From positions 1-17,366 of the forward strand of contig URHH01000047.1 of the NCBI GenBank assembly GCA_900547615.1: DNA of 17,366 nt, written 5' to 3'. The notes under the pieces were generated by a model. The model ran no database searches. It saw only the letters and a list, made by a program, of their open reading frames with translations, and was not told the origin of the DNA. The number at the start of each line of letters is the position of its first letter. Position 1 is the first letter of the stretch. The stretch is from an uncultured Blautia sp. GTDB lineage: Bacteria > Bacillota > Clostridia > Lachnospirales > Lachnospiraceae. This document shows positions 14,701 through 17,366 of the stretch, one piece after another. The translations under genes were made by a program, and so were the position numbers.

Positions 14701-14921
14701 ACCACTTCAACTGTAAGAGGCTCAATATAAACGCGGTCTGCAATGTCTTTATCAGTCATAATGGTGGCAGGGTTTGAGTTTAAAAGAACGACCTCGAGTC
14801 CCTCTTCTTTCAGGGAACGGCATGCCTGTGTTCCTGCATAGTCAAACTCTGCAGCCTGTCCGATGATAATCGGACCGGAACCAATTACAAGTACCTTTTT
14901 TATGTCTTTATTTCTCGGCAT
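11706..14921 (-). CDS. carB: Carbamoyl-phosphate synthase large subunit
   Basis: A 1071-residue protein, full length for the family. It builds carbamoyl phosphate from bicarbonate, ammonia delivered by CarA, and two ATP, feeding pyrimidine and arginine synthesis. The two homologous ATP-grasp halves are evident. The first opens with KVLVIGSGPIIIGQAAEFDY (9-28) and contains PAYTLGGSGGG. The second opens with KILVLGSGPIRIGQGIEFDF near 555 and contains PSYVLGGQGMRIA. An oligomerisation region lies between (about 400-550). The C-terminal MGS-type allosteric domain (about 935-1071) includes RIYATRGTAKVLKENGI and DVVIDTPPQG. ATG 14921 shares one base with the carA stop (TAATG), giving translational coupling. 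No broken motif seen. Confidence 0.98.
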   Translation of the reverse strand: MPRNKDIKKVLVIGSGPIIIGQAAEFDYAGTQACRSLKEEGLEVVLLNSNPATIMTDKDIADRVYIEPLTVEVVEQLILKEKPDSVLPTLGGQAGLNLAMELEEKGFLKEHNVRLIGTTAETIKKAEDRQEFKDTMEKIGEPVAASKVVTTVEDGVLFTNTIGYPVVLRPAYTLGGSGGGIANNEVELREILENGLRLSRVGEVLVERCIAGWKEIEYEVMRDSAGNCITVCNMENIDPVGVHTGDSIVVAPSQTLGDKEYQMLRTSALNIITELGITGGCNVQYALHPESFEYCVIEVNPRVSRSSALASKATGYPIAKVAAKIALGYTLDEIPNAITGKTYASFEPMLDYCVVKIPRLPFDKFITAKRTLTTQMKATGEVMSICHNFEGALMKAIRSLEQHVDSLMSYDFTGLSDEELLEELKVVDDRRIWKIAEAVRRGIPEAILHDITKIDLWFIDKLSILVEMEEALKTQELTKELLLEAKRMEFPDSVIASLSGKTEGEVKELRKEFGIKAAYKMVDTCAAEFAAETPYYYSVYGDEETENEAVSDSGKKKILVLGSGPIRIGQGIEFDFCSVHCTWAFAKEGYETIIINNNPETVSTDFDIADKLYFEPLTPEDVENVVNMEKPDGAVVQFGGQTAIKLTEALMKMGVKILGTSAEDVDAAEDRELFDKILEQCGIPRPKGHTVFTAEEAKKAAAQLGYPVLVRPSYVLGGQGMRIAVSDEDVEEYIGIINQIAQEHPILVDKYLMGKEIEVDAVCDGEEILIPGIMEHIERAGIHSGDSISVYPAQTISETAKETIAEYTRRLAKALHVVGMINIQFIVCGEEVYVIEVNPRSSRTVPYISKVTGIPIVPLATKVILGYKLKDMGYEPGLQPEAEHIAIKMPVFSFEKIRGADISLGPEMKSTGECLGIASTFNEALYKAFLGAGIRLPKHKNMIITVKDEDKEDIIPIAKRFEAQGYRIYATRGTAKVLKENGIRVIRTNKLEQPAPNLMDLILGHKIDVVIDTPPQGVEHQKDGFLIRRNAIETGVNVLTSLDTAEALVTSLENTDLHNLSLIDIATIAER

Positions 14922-15997
14922 TATTTTTCCCCTCCCATCATTTTCATAAAGCGGTCAAATAAGTATCCAGAATCAAGCGGTCCGGGACACGCTTCCGGGT
15001 GGAACTGCACGGTAAAAATGTTCTTGCCCTCGTAAGCCATTCCCTCGTTTGTTCCATCGTTTACATTCACAAAAGCAGGGCGGGCAATGTGTTTTTCCTC
15101 AAGTCCTTTTGCGTCCACCACATAGCCGTGGTTCTGGGAGGAAATATAAACTCTTCCTGTCTCCAGGTCTTTTACCGGGTGGTTTCCGCCTCTGTGTCCG
15201 TATTTCATTTTATAAGTATCTCCGCCTGTTGCAAGAGCCATAAGCTGATGCCCAAGACAGATCGCAAAAATCGGCACATCGGAATCGTAAAGTTTTTTTA
15301 CTTCCTTTATAATAGAAGTACATTCCTTCGGGTCTCCGGGGCCGTTGCTCAACATAATGCCGTCCGGATTGTCCTTTAAAATTTCCTCTGCTGTTGTAAG
15401 CGCCGGATAAATGGTTACCTGGCAGCCTCTCTCATTTAAAGAGCGGGCAATATTTCTCTTTGCCCCGAAGTCCATAAGCGCAACCTTCGGACCGTTTCCT
15501 TTTAAGATTTCTTTTTCCCGGCAGGTTACCTTCTCTACCACTTTTCCTGTTGTATATGCTTTTAATCTGGGGAGAATCGCATCTAAATCGTAATCTTCAT
15601 TGACTGTGATCATACCGTTCATGGTTCCCTTCTCCCGAAGGATTCTGGTAAGCGCTCTTGTGTCAATCCCTGCAATTCCGGGAATGTCATGCTTTGTCAG
15701 AAAATGCTGAATGGTATCTACGCTTCTGAAGTTGCTCGGAACACGTGAAAGTTCCCGCACAATAAAAGCGTCGATCCACGGTTTCCCGGACTCCTGGTCA
15801 TCATAGCAGATTCCGTAATTTCCTATTAAAGGATATGTCATGCAGACTGCCTGTCCTGCATAAGAAGGGTCTGTCATTACTTCCAGATAACCGGTCATGG
15901 AAGTATTAAAGACAATTTCACTGATGGCTTCTCTTGTTGAACCAATGCTTTTTCCGGTAAATACATGGCCGTCTTCTAATATCAGAAATGCTTTCAT
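14921..15997 (-). CDS. carA: Carbamoyl-phosphate synthase small (glutaminase) subunit
   Basis: A 358-residue protein of the usual size. Residues 1-150 form the CarA-specific N-terminal domain (FNTSMTGYLEVMTDPSYAGQ, GIAGIDTRALTRILREKG). Residues 170-355 form a class I glutamine amidotransferase with nucleophile Cys247 in FAICLGHQ and the catalytic pair His333/Glu335 in QFHPEA. It hydrolyses glutamine and channels ammonia to CarB. ATG 15997 has AAAGGGAG 7 nt upstream. The gene is first in the carAB operon, preceded by an extended -10 promoter at 16112-16140 and a leader hairpin at 16026-16078 that may regulate it. No other pyr or arg gene is visible nearby. Confidence 0.98.
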   Translation of the reverse strand: MKAFLILEDGHVFTGKSIGSTREAISEIVFNTSMTGYLEVMTDPSYAGQAVCMTYPLIGNYGICYDDQESGKPWIDAFIVRELSRVPSNFRSVDTIQHFLTKHDIPGIAGIDTRALTRILREKGTMNGMITVNEDYDLDAILPRLKAYTTGKVVEKVTCREKEILKGNGPKVALMDFGAKRNIARSLNERGCQVTIYPALTTAEEILKDNPDGIMLSNGPGDPKECTSIIKEVKKLYDSDVPIFAICLGHQLMALATGGDTYKMKYGHRGGNHPVKDLETGRVYISSQNHGYVVDAKGLEEKHIARPAFVNVNDGTNEGMAYEGKNIFTVQFHPEACPGPLDSGYLFDRFMKMMGGEK

Positions 15998-16025
15998 ACA
16001 ATCTCCCTTTCTCTTTAAATTTTAT

Positions 16026-16078
16026 GATGCCAGGCAGAATTGTGAGAGCACAAAGTGCGAAACAATTCGTCAGGCATC
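16026..16078 (-). promoter_or_regulatory. Three-tier hairpin in the carAB leader
   Basis: In the transcript, GATGCC pairs with GGCATC (16073-16078 with 16026-16031), GAATTGT with ACAATTC (16062-16068 with 16037-16043), and GCAC with GTGC (16055-16058 with 16048-16051) around a UUU triloop, with small internal loops between. No U run follows, so it is not a simple terminator. It ends 28 nt before the carA ATG. It does not contain the PyrR-binding consensus. Confidence 0.6.
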
Positions 16079-16111
16079 TTTTCCTATATTATTTTATCCT
16101 AAATCTTCAAA

Positions 16112-16140
16112 ATTGTATCACAAGAGGTTGTATTTGGCAA
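16112..16140 (-). promoter_or_regulatory. Extended -10 promoter of carAB
   Basis: On the minus strand TTGCCA (16135-16140) and TACAAT (16112-16117) are 17 bp apart, with TG one base upstream of the -10 (TGATACAAT). The predicted start is near 16105, so the transcript begins with a leader of about 108 nt carrying the hairpin at 16026-16078. Confidence 0.75.
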
Positions 16141-16153
16141 GAAAATGTTTCCT

Positions 16154-16181
16154 AAAAATAATTGTATAAAGCAATTTTTTT
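16154..16181 (-). terminator. Weak AT-rich terminator after the CNNM gene
   Basis: AATTG (16160-16164) pairs with CAATT (16172-16176), and the stem can extend through A/T pairs between 16154-16158 and 16177-16181. On the minus strand it ends in five U. The stem contains a single G-C pair in its core, so efficiency is doubtful. Confidence 0.35.
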
Positions 16182-17366
16182 TTAATGTTTTATTTTCACT
16201 ACCGCCGCTTTTATTTTATTCTCTTCCATTTCTATTTCCCGGATCAAAAGTCCGCCTGCCTCCAGCTCCAGGTTATTTCCCTGTTCCGGTATGCGCTGCA
16301 GAGTATGGAAAACAAGTCCGTTAAATGTTTCGTATTCGTCCCACGGCAGAGGGATACCCAGGGTCTTGGAAACCTCTTCCAGTTCCGCGCTTCCCGGTAT
16401 TTTCCATAAACCGTCTTCCAGTTTTTCTATCCGCTCTTCCTCTTCTTCCGTCTCCAGATCTCCTACAAGCTGCTCCACAAGGTCGTTAATGGTGATAATT
16501 CCGGCAACGCCGCCGTATTCGTCCAGTACGACTGCAAATACTTTCTTCTCCTTTTTCATATTTCGGAATAAATCGTCCGCTTTTATAGTGTCCGGCACAA
16601 AATACGCGGCGCTTACCGCATACTTCATCACCTGCTCTCTGTCCTTATTTTCCAGACGGAAATAATCTTTTGCATTTAAAATTCCAATGATTTTATCGGC
16701 AGAACCGTCGCTCACCGGATAGAAGGTATGTCTTGTCCGGAAAATAATATCCTTCCACTCCTCCATAGAATCTTCCATATCCAGCATTACCACCTCTGTT
16801 CTGTGTGTGAGGATTTCTTCCGCAGAAATGTCGTCAAACTCAAATACGTTCTGTATAAAGTCTCTCTCCTGATGGTCAATGGTTCCCTTTTCGCTTCCCG
16901 CATCTACCATCATACGGATTTCCTCTTCGCTGATATTTTCATCTTCTACGTCCGGATCTATGCCGCAAAGACGCAGCACAGAATTTGTGGAAAACGTCAG
17001 GAAATTCACAAGAGGCGCAAAGAAACGCGCAATCACGGTAAGCATTCCTGAAATTCCAAGAGCCAGAGGCTCTGCCTTTCTCATTGCAATCTGTTTTGGA
17101 ACAAGCTCTCCAAATACAAGTGTAAAATAAGAAAGAACTACCGTGATAAAAATAACTACAACAGAATCAAGAACGTTCGCCGGTACCGGTATGCCCAGCC
17201 CTACAAGCCAGTCCACAAGAATACCGGAAAAGTTTTCCGCTGCAAACGCGCTTCCCAGAAATCCGGAAAGTGTAATCGCGATCTGGATTGTTGCCAGAAA
17301 ACGCGCCGGCTGTTTTGTCAGTTTCAAAAGTCTGGCAGCTCGCTTGTCTCCGTTTCCTGCCATTTT
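16182..17366 (-). CDS. CNNM/CBS-domain (HlyC/CorC family) membrane protein, 5' end outside the window
   Basis: The frame runs off the window edge. The ATG at 17363 is internal: the codon before it is Lys, and KMAGNGDKRAARLLKL matches the usual interior of the first CNNM helix region. From that Met 393 residues are visible. They show a DUF21/CNNM membrane domain (hydrophobic segments near 22-42, 64-84 and 98-123, with FGELVPKQIAMRKAEPL at 84-100), then two CBS motifs (THRTEVVMLD..., FYPVSDGSADKIIGIL and VVLDEYGGVAGIITINDLVEQLVGD) and a C-terminal CorC_HlyC domain ending in IKAAVVKIKH. Family members are linked to Mg2+/Co2+ export or metal homeostasis; the old name haemolysin is not meaningful for function. 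Roughly 40-60 residues are missing. It precedes carA, which has its own promoter. Confidence 0.92.
   Translation of the reverse strand, partial: KMAGNGDKRAARLLKLTKQPARFLATIQIAITLSGFLGSAFAAENFSGILVDWLVGLGIPVPANVLDSVVVIFITVVLSYFTLVFGELVPKQIAMRKAEPLALGISGMLTVIARFFAPLVNFLTFSTNSVLRLCGIDPDVEDENISEEEIRMMVDAGSEKGTIDHQERDFIQNVFEFDDISAEEILTHRTEVVMLDMEDSMEEWKDIIFRTRHTFYPVSDGSADKIIGILNAKDYFRLENKDREQVMKYAVSAAYFVPDTIKADDLFRNMKKEKKVFAVVLDEYGGVAGIITINDLVEQLVGDLETEEEEERIEKLEDGLWKIPGSAELEEVSKTLGIPLPWDEYETFNGLVFHTLQRIPEQGNNLELEAGGLLIREIEMEENKIKAAVVKIKH

Noticed and set aside
16000..16110. PyrR attenuator or antiterminator in the carAB leader
   Set aside because: No PyrR-binding consensus and no terminator hairpin with a U run before carA.

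Overview
The window looks like chromosomal DNA of a Gram-positive gut-type anaerobe, most likely a member of the Lachnospiraceae (Clostridia). Grounds: moderate GC, strong AAGGAG/GGAGG ribosome binding sites, sigma-A type promoters, and a gene set of MalQ, an MsmX/UgpC-type ATPase, a CdaR/PucR-like regulator, GlpK, UppP, CarAB and a CNNM/CBS protein. I cannot name genus or species. No phage, transposase, CRISPR array, rRNA or tRNA is visible.

Layout. (1) 1-3481, plus strand, sugar handling: the 3' part of malQ, a DUF89 phosphatase-like gene 4 bp behind it, then a separately promoted sugar-ABC ATPase with no permease genes beside it. (2) 3578-4660, plus: a CdaR/PucR-type regulator, convergent with modC and overlapping it by 7 bp; the regulator's terminator lies inside modC. 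(3) 4654-7222, minus: the molybdate/tungstate importer modA-modB-modC, tightly coupled (ATGA and TGATG junctions), driven by a good promoter with a 9-bp inverted repeat centred on its -10. (4) 7223-7894: a long, mostly non-coding divergent region with several potential RNA structures, including a 93-nt stacked hairpin just before the next gene. (5) 7895-9026, plus: a 70-residue Mop-domain molbindin and, overlapping it, a one-component regulator made of an excisionase-type HTH joined to an intracellular ModA-like (PBP-like) domain. (6) 9091-9145: a bidirectional terminator. (7) 9170-11641, minus: glpK with a candidate cre site, and uppP. (8) 11706-15997, minus: carA-carB overlapping by one base, preceded by an extended -10 promoter and a 53-nt leader hairpin. 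(9) 16182-17366, minus: a CNNM/CBS-domain membrane protein cut by the window edge.

How the parts fit. The most coherent system is the divergent molybdenum/tungsten locus. ModABC imports the oxyanion, Mop is a likely intracellular store or buffer, and the HTH-PBP protein is the obvious candidate sensor-repressor. The inverted repeat at the modA promoter is its candidate operator, and the structured leader before mop is a possible second, RNA-level control. The other genes are ordinary metabolism: alpha-glucan breakdown, glycerol phosphorylation, lipid carrier recycling, and carbamoyl phosphate synthesis for pyrimidines and arginine.
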